Source: Ampelomyces quisqualis
Lineage: Eukaryota > Ascomycota > Dothideomycetes > Pleosporales > Phaeosphaeriaceae
Reading direction: 5' to 3'
Length of the DNA stretch: 64,000 bases
Assembly (NCBI GenBank): GCA_018398575.1
Contig: JAGTXZ010000021.1
Coordinates: forward strand, 1-64,000
Shown here: positions 1-10,943 of the stretch, piece by piece
Layout of the letters: each line of letters opens with the position of its first letter
Numbering within the stretch: the stretch's first letter is position 1
Translations under genes and position numbers: made by a program
Notes under the pieces: generated by a model
What the model saw: the letters and a program-made list of their open reading frames with translations, nothing else
Told to the model about the DNA's origin: nothing
Database searches by the model: none

Positions 1-2002
1 ATAGATCTAAACCTAGCGACCCTGTTAGCTGCTTATTAGGTTGTTGTTAGGTTGCTAGCGACTAAAGTGCAAAGGTGGCGAATTGTCTAGTAGAGCCAGT
101 ATTGTTGTTAGGCCGCCGCTGGCTGCAGCAACTGGTACTAACTAGAATAATCTTAAATTTTCCTAACGTAGGTGTAACTATTTAGCTAGAGCTAGTTAAA
201 GTCTTTTTAGGTTCTTAAAATTAGCTACTAAATTATTATTCTAGCTATTACTATTACTACCTAGAATTAATTAGCTAAGTGCAATTTCTTTCTTAAGCCA
301 ATTATTAATATAGAAGGCTAGTTAGCAGGCTTGCTTACACATATTATATGTTAAGTTCTATCTAGTTTTTATAACTTGTATTACACAAAGGCGTTAATTT
401 ATAGGTATATTAGACTATACTTTTAAGAATTGTTTAAATTGTTAAGGTAACAAATCAATTGCAATGCAAATTGCCTAGATCTAGAGGCAGTAAGCGCGTA
501 ATAAAGAACTGTAATAAAGAACTTTACATACCTTGCAAAGTAAGTTTAGCACTAACATTATATTATTAATTTAATAAACATAGTACTGTTAAAGCTACTT
601 AGCTTCTTCTATTTTAGGTAAGGCTGTTAGCCTTAGGTGCAATATAATATCCTAGACTACAAGGTTAATAATATAAGCAAGGCATAGAATAGTATTTTCC
701 TCTGTGCTCTATTTAATGCTCTTGTTAGCAAGATAGCTTTTAAGGCTTCTAGTAAGAGTCCTATTGTTTAAGGCATTATTACAAGTAACAGCTAAAAGTC
801 TCTTTATAGTGTTAGTTTTTTTAAGCATATATATTAGATTAGCTGCTATTAAAACTCTAGTGTAGCGCTCTTGTAATAGAATAAAATCTAATAAGACCTC
901 TTTTATTTGCTAGCTAACATTAATATAGTAGGCTTTAATAGCTAGAAAGCTAAGGTAGTTTGCAGCAGACTAGGTATCTAGAGTAATAGACATTTTTGTT
1001 GTTCTGCCTAGGTTGTAGAGAAGGTTTTAAGCTACCTGCTTATATTAGTTTTAAAGTATTAGAGAGAACTTATACTAAAAAGAGATAATTGTGCCTAGTT
1101 AAAGAAATTAAATAAAGTAATAGAATAAAGGTTACTCTAAGGTTTAAAACAACTAGTTACTATTAAGAAGCACGCGTACTATTTTCTTCTCAAATCTCTA
1201 GGTAGTAAATAGTTAGCGTAAGGATCTATTTTATAGCGTAGATAGTAGAAAAGGTAACCTTAGATAAACAGACTTAGTAACACTCTTGCACTTATATAAC
1301 TTAAGGTAGTTAAAGAGGTATTTTATACTAATATAGTAATTAGTTAAGTGTTAAAGTACTTGCCTACAGTTTAGGTAATATATATATAGCTAGCTAGTGT
1401 ATATATAGGCGCACTTTCTAAACTAGGTCTATATATGTGCTAACTATTAGGCTGCGTTCTATTAAGGTTGTGTATAGGTTTAATTCTAGGCCTATAAAGT
1501 GTTCTGCTACTAGGCATTCTATGCTCTAATAGCCTTAGCGTTGTTTTGGCAATAATTAGTGTAGTAAATTAGGCGTTTTAGGATATAGATTGTTTTCTAA
1601 AGGCTAGATTTTAGGATTTAAAGAGCGTCTTGTATAAATTTGTATAGTATTTTAGGCACACTAGAATATAAATTGTTAGGGGTTAGTAGTAGGTTACTTG
1701 CCTCTATAGCTGTAATAAAAAAACGTAATAACTAATTAGTAGGTTTTAAGAAAGAGAGTAACAGTAGGTAGTTAGACAAATCTAACAAGTATAGAGTTTT
1801 AAGTATTTTAAAATTAGATAATAGAGTAGAGGAGCAGTTCTGCCTAGAACGCTATTTCCTGGTTTATTTAGAAGTAAATATTAGGGCTAAATATATAAAA
1901 TTAGATAAGGTTAGTACAGAGGCAAATTTTTTAGCACTTAACTATAATAGGTATTAATAAACAGGCTGTATTAGGCAGTAATATACAGCGAAGCTAATTA
2001 CA

Positions 2003-2277
2003 TGTTACTCTAGGTCTAAAAACCTCTTCTAAGTACTGTTGCTTAGATTTCTAGCCTCTTTATCTTTACACTAACTATTCTTATTATATAGATTACTATT
2101 CTTATTATCTTTATAAATATTAGGTAGAGTCTTAAAATAGGCCTCTAGCTTCTTACTAGAATCTTCTACTTCTTTCTTACACTTAGTCTTATTACGTTCC
2201 TTAATATATAGCCTATTGCTATAAAGCACTAGGTTAGAAGTAAACTCTAGAGAAGGTATTAGTTTACACCTTCTATA
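2003..2277 (-). pseudogene. stop-broken coding relic, unknown
   Basis: On the minus strand one frame stays readable for about 90 codons with only two internal TAG codons before a TAA, in a block where frames normally close within a few codons. The translation is Lys/Glu-rich and hydrophilic and includes the stretch KKEVEDSSKKLEAYFKTLP. TAG codons can be read as former CAG (Gln) under RIP. I do not recognise the protein. It may belong with the minus-strand relic at 2700-3025. Confidence 0.4.
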
Positions 2278-2699
2278 AGTTAGGTTAGTGTAAGTATGTA
2301 ATAAAGAAGTGTAATAAACTTACAACTAATTCTAATCTGTTACTAGAGCCTATTTCTCTAGCGTTAGCTTATTACAAAACTTAAGCTATTTAGCCTTAAG
2401 CTAAGGTGTCTTAAAGCTATTAGTCTTAAGGAGGTGCAGCCTACAAGTGTACTTCTTTTAAATAATCTTCTCTAGAGCTCTACTAGCTCTATATATTTAG
2501 GTGTAAGCTTAACATATTATTAGCTTTTTTTTAAGAGTCTGCTAGCGCTAAAGCAGACTTCTTTATAGCAAAATTGTAGGCGCGTATGTTAATCTTAATT
2601 TAAATAACCTTCTATTTTTTTTAACTTAGAAAATAGAGGTTGTTAACTACTTAGCTATGTAATGTAAGTAAAATATATGTAATAAAAAAGTGTAATAAC

Positions 2700-3025
2700 T
2701 TACCTAACTGCTTACTAGCAAAGCGCTTTGCTGCTAGAGCCTTAAGCTTATTCTTAAGCTTCTTATTCTGCTGCCTTAGAGACAACGCCTTGTACCTAAC
2801 GCTCTTCTTAATCTTCTTCTTAAGCTAGTACTTAGCTAATTAATCTAAGGACTTAGCCTTTGTAATAGCAGCTAGCTCTCTTAATTGCATAGCGCTGCTG
2901 CTAAGATGTATACTAGAGTAGACCTAGAAATTTATTAGGCAGCCTGGCTTTAGAGTATTACTACTACAAGAATTAAGAATATAGCTAATTTTATTATCTC
3001 TAGAAGCAAAACCCTAGATATGTTA
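2700..3025 (-). pseudogene. stop-broken coding relic, basic coiled-coil-like
   Basis: A second minus-strand frame of roughly 105 codons is interrupted only by a few TAG/TAA codons that can be read as former Gln. Its second half is strongly basic and heptad-like (for example LSLRQQNKKLKNKLKAL), as in the C-terminal tail of some fungal transposases or in a coiled coil. No catalytic motif is visible, so the identity is open. It lies just upstream of, and opposite to, the histone-like relic on the plus strand. Confidence 0.4.
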
Positions 3026-3660
3026 ATATAACTAACAACAAAAATTTAGTGCCTTTACCTTAGTAAGTTTAGCCTACTTCTCTTCTTTAAAATGTAGTAG
3101 GATTTTAACTAGAAGAGGTAGTAGAAAGCCTTCTAGCTAATTAACAACGTTAATTTCCTTAGATTTAATTAATTTTATAGTGTTAAGTGTAATAAAACAA
3201 TGTAATAAAGCGCGTAGCTAATATAAGCGTGTAGTTCTAGTAATTGTTTTTAGTAGCCTACTACCTAGGAAATAGGTAGAGTTAGTCTATGCGTTGCGTT
3301 AGCTGCTAGCGTAGTTTTCTGCCTTATAGCCTACGCTTACTGCCTTTTACTAACTTACCTTTACAAAATTAACTTTACAAAACTTTACTCTTTATTTTTA
3401 ATTTGTAGCTAAGTAGAACTAGTAGCTAATTCTAAGTAAGACTATAAGTTAACACGTTTTTTTATTACGTTTTTAACTAATTAGCTGTGCTACTAGTTTA
3501 AGATCAGAATTTTTACGCTAAGAGGTAATTTCCTACACTAAGCCTACCTTACTGCTTATTTATAAGAGAGCTAAAACACTAAAAATATTATAGCAGCAAC
3601 TCTATAACCTACAACACTACTATAATAGCCTCTTACAAATACAAAGCAAAGATTAATAAC

Positions 3661-4166
3661 GTAGTTACTAGTAGCGTAGAGGTTACTAAAGACCTTACTA
3701 GAAAGTCTGCTAAAAAAAGCTCTGCCTCTACTACTAGAAAGGTAGAAGCTAAAAAAAAAATCTACTTTAAGCCTAGTAGTAAGTTATTACGTTTCTTTAT
3801 TACGCTCTTATACTAACTAAGTGTAGCTATAACTTTGCGTAAAATCTGCTACTACTAGAAGACTACTAAGCTCCTTATCTATAAGCTGCTATTCTAGCAA
3901 GTTGTTTGCGAAATTACTAGTAAGTAATACAAAAGAATGCCCTACGTCTACTTCTAGTAATTAGCTATTAAGGCCCTTTAAGAAGCTACTAAAGCTTTTC
4001 TAGTTAGCTTTTTTAAAGGTATAGTAATTTTTCCTATTTTGTTACAAAACACTAATTTATTATAGATACTAACATTAACGCAATTTATGCAAAGAGAGTT
4101 ACTATATAGTATAAGGATGTGCAGCTAGCTCTTAGGTACTACAGAAAGTTTAATTTTTTGGCTTAG
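3661..4166 (+). pseudogene. histone H3-like pseudogene, RIP-mutated, with two introns
   Basis: Three exon remnants read as a histone H3-like protein. Exon A (to 3778) encodes a basic tail with RKSAKKSS ending in KKKIYFKPS. Intron 3779-3826 has GTAAGT, a ctaac branch site and TAG. Exon B (3827-4018) begins (T)ITLRKI, where H3 has TVALREI, and continues with KTTKLLIYKL (H3: KSTELLIRKL), QVVCEI (H3: RLVREI) and ALxEATKAFLV (H3: ALQEASEAYLV). Intron 4019-4065 follows. Exon C reads DTNINAIYAKRVTI then a stop, YKDVQLA (H3: [22 protein letters not shown]). Exon B has five in-frame stops and exon C one before its end; most fall where Gln is expected. In the first half of exon B nearly all differences from H3 (Gly to Ser, Glu to Lys, Arg to Cys/Tyr, Pro to Leu, Gln to stop) can be made by C-to-T or G-to-A. 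It may come from a divergent H3 or a CenH3-like gene; the tail differs from canonical H3. Confidence 0.75.
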
Positions 4167-5077
4167 TGTATATAGAAATTGCAGAAGCTATAGGCTTACT
4201 ATATTTAAGAAATAAAGTTATACTATATCTGCCTATATAATAAATAAACGTAATAAACATTAGTTTCTTAATATTCTTAATGTGTTTCTGCCTCTTTTAG
4301 ATTTAATATATATTTAGAAATCTATATATATTTCTATATATATATAGTAGAAGGTATACTTAGATTATACTTATGCAACTCTTATTGCGCTAATAATCTG
4401 TTTAGAAAGTATACTATATATTAAATTTTAATTAATTGCACTAAACTTATGCAACCTAACTTTAACCTACAATTAATTACCTCTACCTTAACCTCTACTT
4501 CCTATTAGCGTAAAAAGATTGGGTAGAGAGTTAAGTAGGTTTAGGGTCTTACGTAAAGCTACTCTAACTCTACCTAACCTCTACCTATTTACTACTGTAA
4601 GTGCAAGGCTGTCTATAGTTAAAGTTAGAGCTAGACCTACTTTAAGTAGGTTTCTATTCTTAATAGTTAGATTCTAGTATATAATATAGCTAGTATATAT
4701 TAGATAAGAAGGTAGCGCAGTGTTTAAACTTAAACTATACGTAATAATTAAGTTTGTAAAGAAAGAAATATAGAAAGAAAAAAGTAGTATAGATTTCTTA
4801 GTTAGTATTTAATAGAGATATAGAATTGTTATCTAATAAGGTTTATTATTTGCATTATTACTTGCTTATTTAAAGCACTACTTATATATTAGTTACTCTT
4901 AGTTATTCTACTAGCTTGTTTTTTCTATACAATTTGTTTAAGCAATCTTTTGTTTAGTAAAAAGTAAAGTATTTTAGAGCAGCTAACTTAAGACTCTATT
5001 ACCTAATATATACTAATCTAAACCCTACTTAAGGCTTCTATTACCTAATAAATATTAATCTAAAGCTTAGAATTATA

Positions 5078-5310
5078 TCTAATATAGCTTTAGCACTAGC
5101 TATAGAGCGTTTTACTAAAGCGCGTAAATACTAATAAGTAAGTAACCTTAGAGTCTATAAAGTAAATCTGTATCTGCCTATTAAAGAATAGTTACTAAGA
5201 AGGTATTTAGAAGGTAGAAAAGTAAGCAAAGTATATAGTAGAAAGTTAAGAGACAGAATAGAGTGCGCTAAATACTATAAGTAGAAGGTAAGAGTAAAGG
5301 TACTATTGTA
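5078..5310 (+). pseudogene. stop-broken coding relic, unknown
   Basis: A plus-strand frame of about 75 codons is broken only by TAA/TAG codons. It includes IALALAIERFTKARKY and a basic stretch ending LRDRIECAKYYK. The composition is protein-like and resembles a DNA-binding helical region, but I cannot assign it to a family. It could be an N-terminal piece of a transposase. Confidence 0.3.
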
Positions 5311-5700
5311 ATAACTTTACTTTACTTTAAAAATAGTAACTTTAAAGTTGTGTCTCTTTTTTTAATAACACTGTTTAATTATACTTGTTTTAATAATATA
5401 CTATATAGTAAATAAATCTGTTAGTTAGATACCTATAAAATATATCTGTAAAGAAGAGAGTAGGTTACCTTTATATAGGTTAACATTAATCTGCAGCTGT
5501 TATTTAATTAACCTTTTTAAGAAGAATATTCAAGAGCTAATTCTAGAATTTAGATACCTTTGTTAGGAAAAAGATAAATTGGAAAGAGTGCGCAATAATA
5601 AAGGGGAGGGTTTTTAATCTTACACAAACGAGTCTTAGATATAATTTCTTATAGACGCTATTAAGAATAAATCTATACTCTTTCTATCTGTTAGAAAAAT

Positions 5701-8700
5701 CTATATTCGCAAAATGCTATTTCAAATAAGCTAATGCAGCTTAAACTGTATTATTACCTTGTAGAAAGCTCTAGGAGCAACTCTTACTTAACAAGCCTAG
5801 TTAGGTTGCCTTAAGCTTCTAAATTTGTATTTACCTACAAACAGGTAGAGACTAGCGCCCTAAGACTACAATTTATATAAATTCTCTTTCCTGCGCAATT
5901 ATCTACGTACTATACCTTATTTAACAATTTAGAACGCGCTTTTAACAACCAGCCCCTATATTAAGAAGCTCTTCTACCTCTAAAGCACTTAAGCAGTTTT
6001 AGATCTATTTACAAGCAACAATCCTTGCTGCCTAATAATATTATTACAACTATAGGTTGTAGAGATAGTAATCTCTACAATCGTCACGTAAGAGCAGGGC
6101 AAAGGCATAATACTGTTAAAGCAAATCTCTTCGAGGTCGCGATAAGATTGTCCCAAGAGGACTTACTTAAACTTAAAGAGGTTCTCTATCTCCTTGCTAT
6201 TCTTAATTAGCTTAACATGCCTAGACTACAATTGCTAACAGTACAGCAGTACATTACTTAGCATAGTAGCAGCTCTAATATTTCTAGTCCAGCAATTATA
6301 ATTACGTATCTAAGTCTCCTAAAGGTTGATAGTTATAACTACATTAGGCTCGCCACGAGTAATATAGCGGCCTATCTTCTAGGTGAATTCGGTAACTCTA
6401 ACGTCACACAAGCACTCTCACCACAGAGACAAGATGCTTAGCTGAAAGAAATCTATCAGCTCTTGAATGAAACTTTCATCCCATCAGTGCTGCGCATACA
6501 TGGACTCGACGAGAGATTTTTCAGTGCGAAACTCAAACAATCTAACCTTGCACGGTTCGCAATCCAGCGCGATGCAGCTATGGCAACTCTAGTCACTCGA
6601 CTTATTAGTTGTCTGGCAACTTTGTCATTTTAACCAGATGCTCACTTTGATGCTGGAAATGGTATTTTGGCGCTGATGCGTGCGGTGGTTGTAAAGGTCC
6701 TTTTTCGTCTCAATGTGGCCAATTTGGGTAACGAGGCAGCGATAAAACTTGGGTCAAGTTTGGCGAGACTGTTCTTTGAAGAAAACTTGCTGGGCTTACT
6801 TTGCCCAGTCGACCTTGTGGAGCATACTACTACTACTTGGGGCTCTGATGATTAGCTTTCCAAGACGCTGTATCGCATAGTAAAGAACAACAACATTCTT
6901 GAGAATATCGAAAAAACAGTGCAAAGCTGCACTTGGTCACCCAAGTTCAAGGAGCTGGCCGGGCCAGGCGATTTGAAAATCATAATCAGTCGCATGATCG
7001 CTACGCAGTGGCTCCAAGGCCGATTTTTCTGGACAGGGGAAGACGTGCAGTCTATCTTTAAGTGGTTCGCCTCAGTTCCCGAGCTTGAACTGGTGAACAT
7101 GGACGTTAACGAAAATGGCTACGATAAGCAGCGGCGGACTCGTGGATTATTCACACCGCTGAACTGGAGGGAGATTGAAGCCTGGCTGAAAGAAAATATC
7201 TACATCCACGACTGACGTGAACTCGACATTGAGAGTGCCGCAGTCCTCTGCATGTTGGGAGGTCAACTTCAAACACCGTCTACAATACTCCTAAAGTACA
7301 CGAACGCTGATCTCGACTGGCCGGCCTTATTATGGATGGCCGACGCCACAGCGTGGAAGAAGACCGGTCAACAATACGAATACGTCAACGAATGTCTGGA
7401 TGCAATATTTCGGCAGATCCCAGAGCGCTCTACAGTTATCAAAGCTATGGAAACCTTAAATGAGTGGATGGGTCATTGGTCCGATGATCGCAGGGAGTTT
7501 CAGATAAGAGAGAGAATTGTAGTCCTCGGCAAGCGTACCCCAGGTGTCATGACACACAGATTGCTTTCTGTCGCTGTAGAGCGAGCAGTAAGGGCCCACC
7601 GTGCCGCTGGATTCGACTTCTCCATGACGTCCTACGGTTCCAATAAGGAATTCATGCTGGAAACTCTCGTGCACGAGGCGTATAACAATTTCATGCACAT
7701 CGCATTGAGTCAAACACTCGCCGAGGACACGAACAGCTGTCGGATTTCTTTCCTATCTGAAGCCTATCAAAGGTCATTAGTACTATCCGGGGAGCTGCCG
7801 AAACTCTCGGACCAGGCAAGAAGTGTGGCCCGGATGAAGCTGAGTTTCTGGCTGGGCAGACTCTATTTCGTGCACCCGGACACGTCCAAGCTCAAAGAGG
7901 CAATCGAAATCTGGGAAAAGATGGCAGAGAGCTTTGTGAAAACCCCTACAATGGGAGACGTGGAGATCATGGTACCGGTGATAACATTCCTATGCTCGGC
8001 ATACATACGAGATGTGTTGGCAGATCCCGTGTCAGCCAACGCAGATCGCATCTTCGAAAGGGTCAAGACTTTACACAGCGTGGCTGGTTTTTCGCAGGAT
8101 CCTTTGACACTGAAGTTGCACTTTCGGGTGAGCTTGTGTCTTGCGAGACTACATATCACTCCCGGTATGCAAGGTGACGCCCGGAAGATCTTGGAAGACC
8201 ATGTGGCGTCTGCGTTCTCCATGATATACCAGGAGAACAATCTTCCTCTCTCGAGGATCGGGTGGTTTTATCTTGCGTCCATCCTCACCATAGTAGACAA
8301 AGACCGTGCTGCGTGGGCTTGGAGCACGGTTGCAATGCACCAACCAGATCGATGGTATGATTTCAAAAAACACAAAGAAGCTACCACTGCAGGGCCCAAT
8401 CCTCATCTCGACACCGTCATGGCTGAGAAGCTCAGTGCTATTCAAAAAGGCGCGGAGTTCACATTCTGGAACGGATCAGATGGGAATTCTATCACTTCTA
8501 CTTTTCCAGATGATAGCTATCTGCCCACGTATGTTCAGCACGCACTGCGAGCCTTTACAGGTGGCTTACGAATACCCATGGAGATCGGGCAGCTTTCGCC
8601 TGCTCAGGTTCGTCACGGGCGCACTGGTCGGTATTGGTCCCGTATTTCGATTTGGGTTTGCCAGAATTGCATGTCGACGAAGCTATGCGAAACATGTTAC

Positions 8701-8880
8701 GAGCATCGGCTAAACGGTAGTCTTCCGCCAATGGGCTGCAGTGCTCATCATAGTGGTGTATATGTAGAAGGATCAGGAAGCTCGAAAAGTCCATATGAGG
8801 TAGGGGGCGACATGGCGGATGTAATGGACATGGAGGGACACTGGAGTGGACAAGCTTTAAGCTTAGTTAGGAGAGGATGA
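5701..8880 (+). pseudogene. NLR/STAND-associated TPR-like protein, broken by a gradient of stop codons
   Basis: One single frame can be followed from about 5701 to the stop at 8878-8880. It has nine in-frame stops at 5812, 5878, 5962, 6208, 6259, 6439, 6631, 6853 (TAA/TAG) and 7213 (TGA), each explained by one C-to-T change of CAA, CAG or CGA. After 7213 it is open for 555 codons, and a standalone 542-residue ORF could start at ATG 7252. The open part is helical and TPR-like (for example SFWLGRLYFVHPDTSKLKEA). Near the end it has a ZZ-finger-like cluster, CQNCMSTKLCETCYEHR followed by GCSAHH. Such tails occur in fungal NACHT/STAND-type proteins with TPR arrays, which is the basis of the call. 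No nucleotide-binding motif is visible in the readable part. The upstream start is lost in the AT-rich block. An annotation pipeline may well call 7252-8880 a gene. Confidence 0.6.
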
Positions 8881-9063
8881 GCACAGCTCAATCGACAGCA
8901 GATTTGTTGCGCTACTCGGATGTTTTGCAGGCTACGCGAGCTGCTGGGACTTTGGTATCCACGTTTGCCTTGCTGCGAACAGCGACGTTGGCGACCACGC
9001 TCTCATCGTAGTATGCGCACTGAAAACACCGTTCCGTACCCCAATCTTTCTCCACTCTGCCAT

Positions 9064-10367
9064 TCAAAACGGATACTCACCCTCCACGTTTTCCAACACC
9101 CCGCTCTCCATCTGCTTCTCGTGCATCTCATCCAAATACGGCAACAACAATGCCTCCCAGTGACAGCGTCCTTTATAATTACTCACCGTCTCGTCCCAAC
9201 TTCTGATCGCCTCCGCCAATCTGCCCGGAACATGCGGCTCTTTGGCAATGACAGTCACGGGCTCAAAGTACGTGCGGACCGTGAACATCAACGCCTTCGA
9301 CTTTGGTAATCGGCGCAGCGACTGTCGTTCGGAGCGAAAGTGGATGTCGTCGATGGAGAGATTAGCCGAGTCGGTGGATGCCCAAGATGCGACTGATGTA
9401 GCGTTCTGGTCACCCATGCGGTGCGACCAAGCAAGGCCGTCGTCGAGTTGGATGAAATACTTGTCAGAGAATATTAGCTAAGCGGTGGGTACTATGCGCT
9501 ATTTCAATGGGACGTACGTTGTTTCGAATAATGGGCTTCTCGCACGTCATTGTCTTGAAGAACCGGTTCATAGACTTTTGTAACTTTGCTTGGTAGTGCG
9601 GCACCCCGGCCTCCATGTGCACTTCATCGAGCGACATGCGGAACTTGTCGGTCAAGCGCCAGAAACCTGGGAGGATTACGGCGCCTGCGTCGAGGTGGTA
9701 TTGGCTGTCGTCGTTTTCGATCATGAGGACCAGGTCGTCTTGAACCAGTTTTGCGGCGGTCACCAATGCTTCTTTGGGACTGGCTGCTGGAGACGGAAAT
9801 TTTTCTCCTGTCACTGTATTGAGGATAATACCGTCGCGGAGCTGGAAAACATCTGGATAACGCTGAGCAAGGTACTGCACCAATTCCTCTAGCATCTCGT
9901 GACAAGCAAGTCGAGTGACTTCGTTGTCAACATACTTCACACGGCCGTCAAGATCCTTTTCAAGTTCGATTACCTTCGCATCATGGTATCGGACAAAATT
10001 GGAATCCAGCTCGATCCACTCGTTCCAATCCATCTTGCGGATACCCATGGTGACGAAATTCAAGCCATGGCGAAATGGCCGGTAGAGTTTTGGATCTGTA
10101 AGTTCGAGCTTGAAACCATCAAGTGGCTTTGGTTTAGGTGTTCGGAATGGAGGAGCGGAGACTGTGGTCCGATGAGCTTCCAGCGGATGGAGGCTGGTTT
10201 TGCAACGCACCTGTTTGCTTTTCCTCAACATCAACATGTGCGATCTGTTTAGAATTTTTAGACCTCTTAAACCTTTGCACACGCCACAGTAGCGATGACA
10301 GCAGGAGCATCACGCATGCTGCAAGACCCAGGGGGTTTGAAATTGGGCTTGTTGATAGTATGCTCAT
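9064..10367 (-). CDS. HODM_asu-like / DUF3445 (HRQ-type) haem oxidative N-demethylase family protein
   Basis: Three exons: 10367-10211, 10161-9518 and 9459-9064, with introns of 49 and 58 bp, giving 398 residues. The ATG at 10367 has a good context (cacc before it). It adds an N-terminal membrane anchor (LAACVMLLLSSLLW, about residues 15-30) followed by a Lys/Arg stretch. The body carries family hallmarks: FRTPKPKPLDGFKLEL, then YRPFRHG, MGIRKMDWNEWIELD, a VILPGFWRL segment and a C-terminal RTYFEPV block. The family (PF11927) contains the alpha subunit of bacterial haem-dependent oxidative N-demethylase; the fungal substrate is unknown. The first intron is needed to join the anchor frame to the conserved frame. 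Starting at an ATG inside the second frame would lose the anchor. Confidence 0.8.
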
Positions 10368-10943
10368 GGTGTATTGGTTCTCTCACACTTTTGGTTGCAT
10401 TGGACAAACAGATAACACTGCGAGTTAAATGCACCAGCATCATGGGACTAGCAGTAACTTTCGCCCGTGACACAACTGGGCACTATCAGTTGCATGAGAT
10501 AGCGCGAGATAATGCCCGTGGTGTGGAAGAAAGGTGGGGCCAGCATGCAAGTCCCAAAACATTCCGGCATTTGGCCTAGTGTTGCCCGAAGCACACCGTG
10601 GACTCGAACCCCACACGATTGCCCCATACACTCTTGAGCTTCCTGTAAGCCTATCAGTACATCCAATTCTAGGGATTTCGTGCGCGAGTCCCACCAGGCC
10701 GTTCAGCGCGTATGCACGTTGTGCTGCCAAACTGCCCGAACGCGCAGATGGTGTACTGTGTTACAGGGAGGGAGTGGTATCTCCCATGTCGTGCTGGGGA
10801 TCCTACTAAGCGAAGGCCCTCCCTGGAACATGAAGCGAAGTTCACAAGGAAACACCAAGTTGCAAGAATGTGGTCTTGTGCTGAAGCACATAGCATTCAT
10901 TGACTTGTTGGTATATTTGTCGTCAAGCCTCGATCTTTTACGT
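10368..10943. other. intergenic, 576 bp
   Basis: This is upstream of the HODM-like gene and downstream of the AP-1 mu gene, both on the minus strand. Short open frames on both strands show no protein-like conservation. A tRNA T-loop-like motif near 10600 was examined and rejected. I see nothing else. Confidence 0.6.

Larger units (their letters stand above)
1..5700. repeat. AT-rich, RIP-degraded repeat block
   Basis: Nearly six kilobases without an open frame of 60 codons on either strand. The sequence is dominated by TpA-rich words (tta, taa, tag, cta) and by stop codons TAA and TAG, as expected when CpA is changed to TpA on both strands. GC content rises abruptly after about 6 kb. This is the known signature of repeat-induced point mutation in ascomycetes, so the block was probably once multi-copy DNA. 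I could not recognise an intact transposon, terminal repeats or a named family. Several stop-broken coding relics inside it are listed separately. It touches the window edge, so its left limit is unknown. Confidence 0.85.

Noticed and set aside
1..5700. A recognisable LTR retrotransposon or Tc1-type element in the AT-rich block
   Set aside because: No terminal repeats, integrase or reverse-transcriptase motifs could be read even when TAA/TAG were treated as Gln.
10585..10640. tRNA-like motif on the minus strand (a GGTTCGAGTCC T-loop with flanking complementarity)
   Set aside because: The T-stem does not pair properly, no acceptor stem and no A-box D-arm could be found at the right distance.
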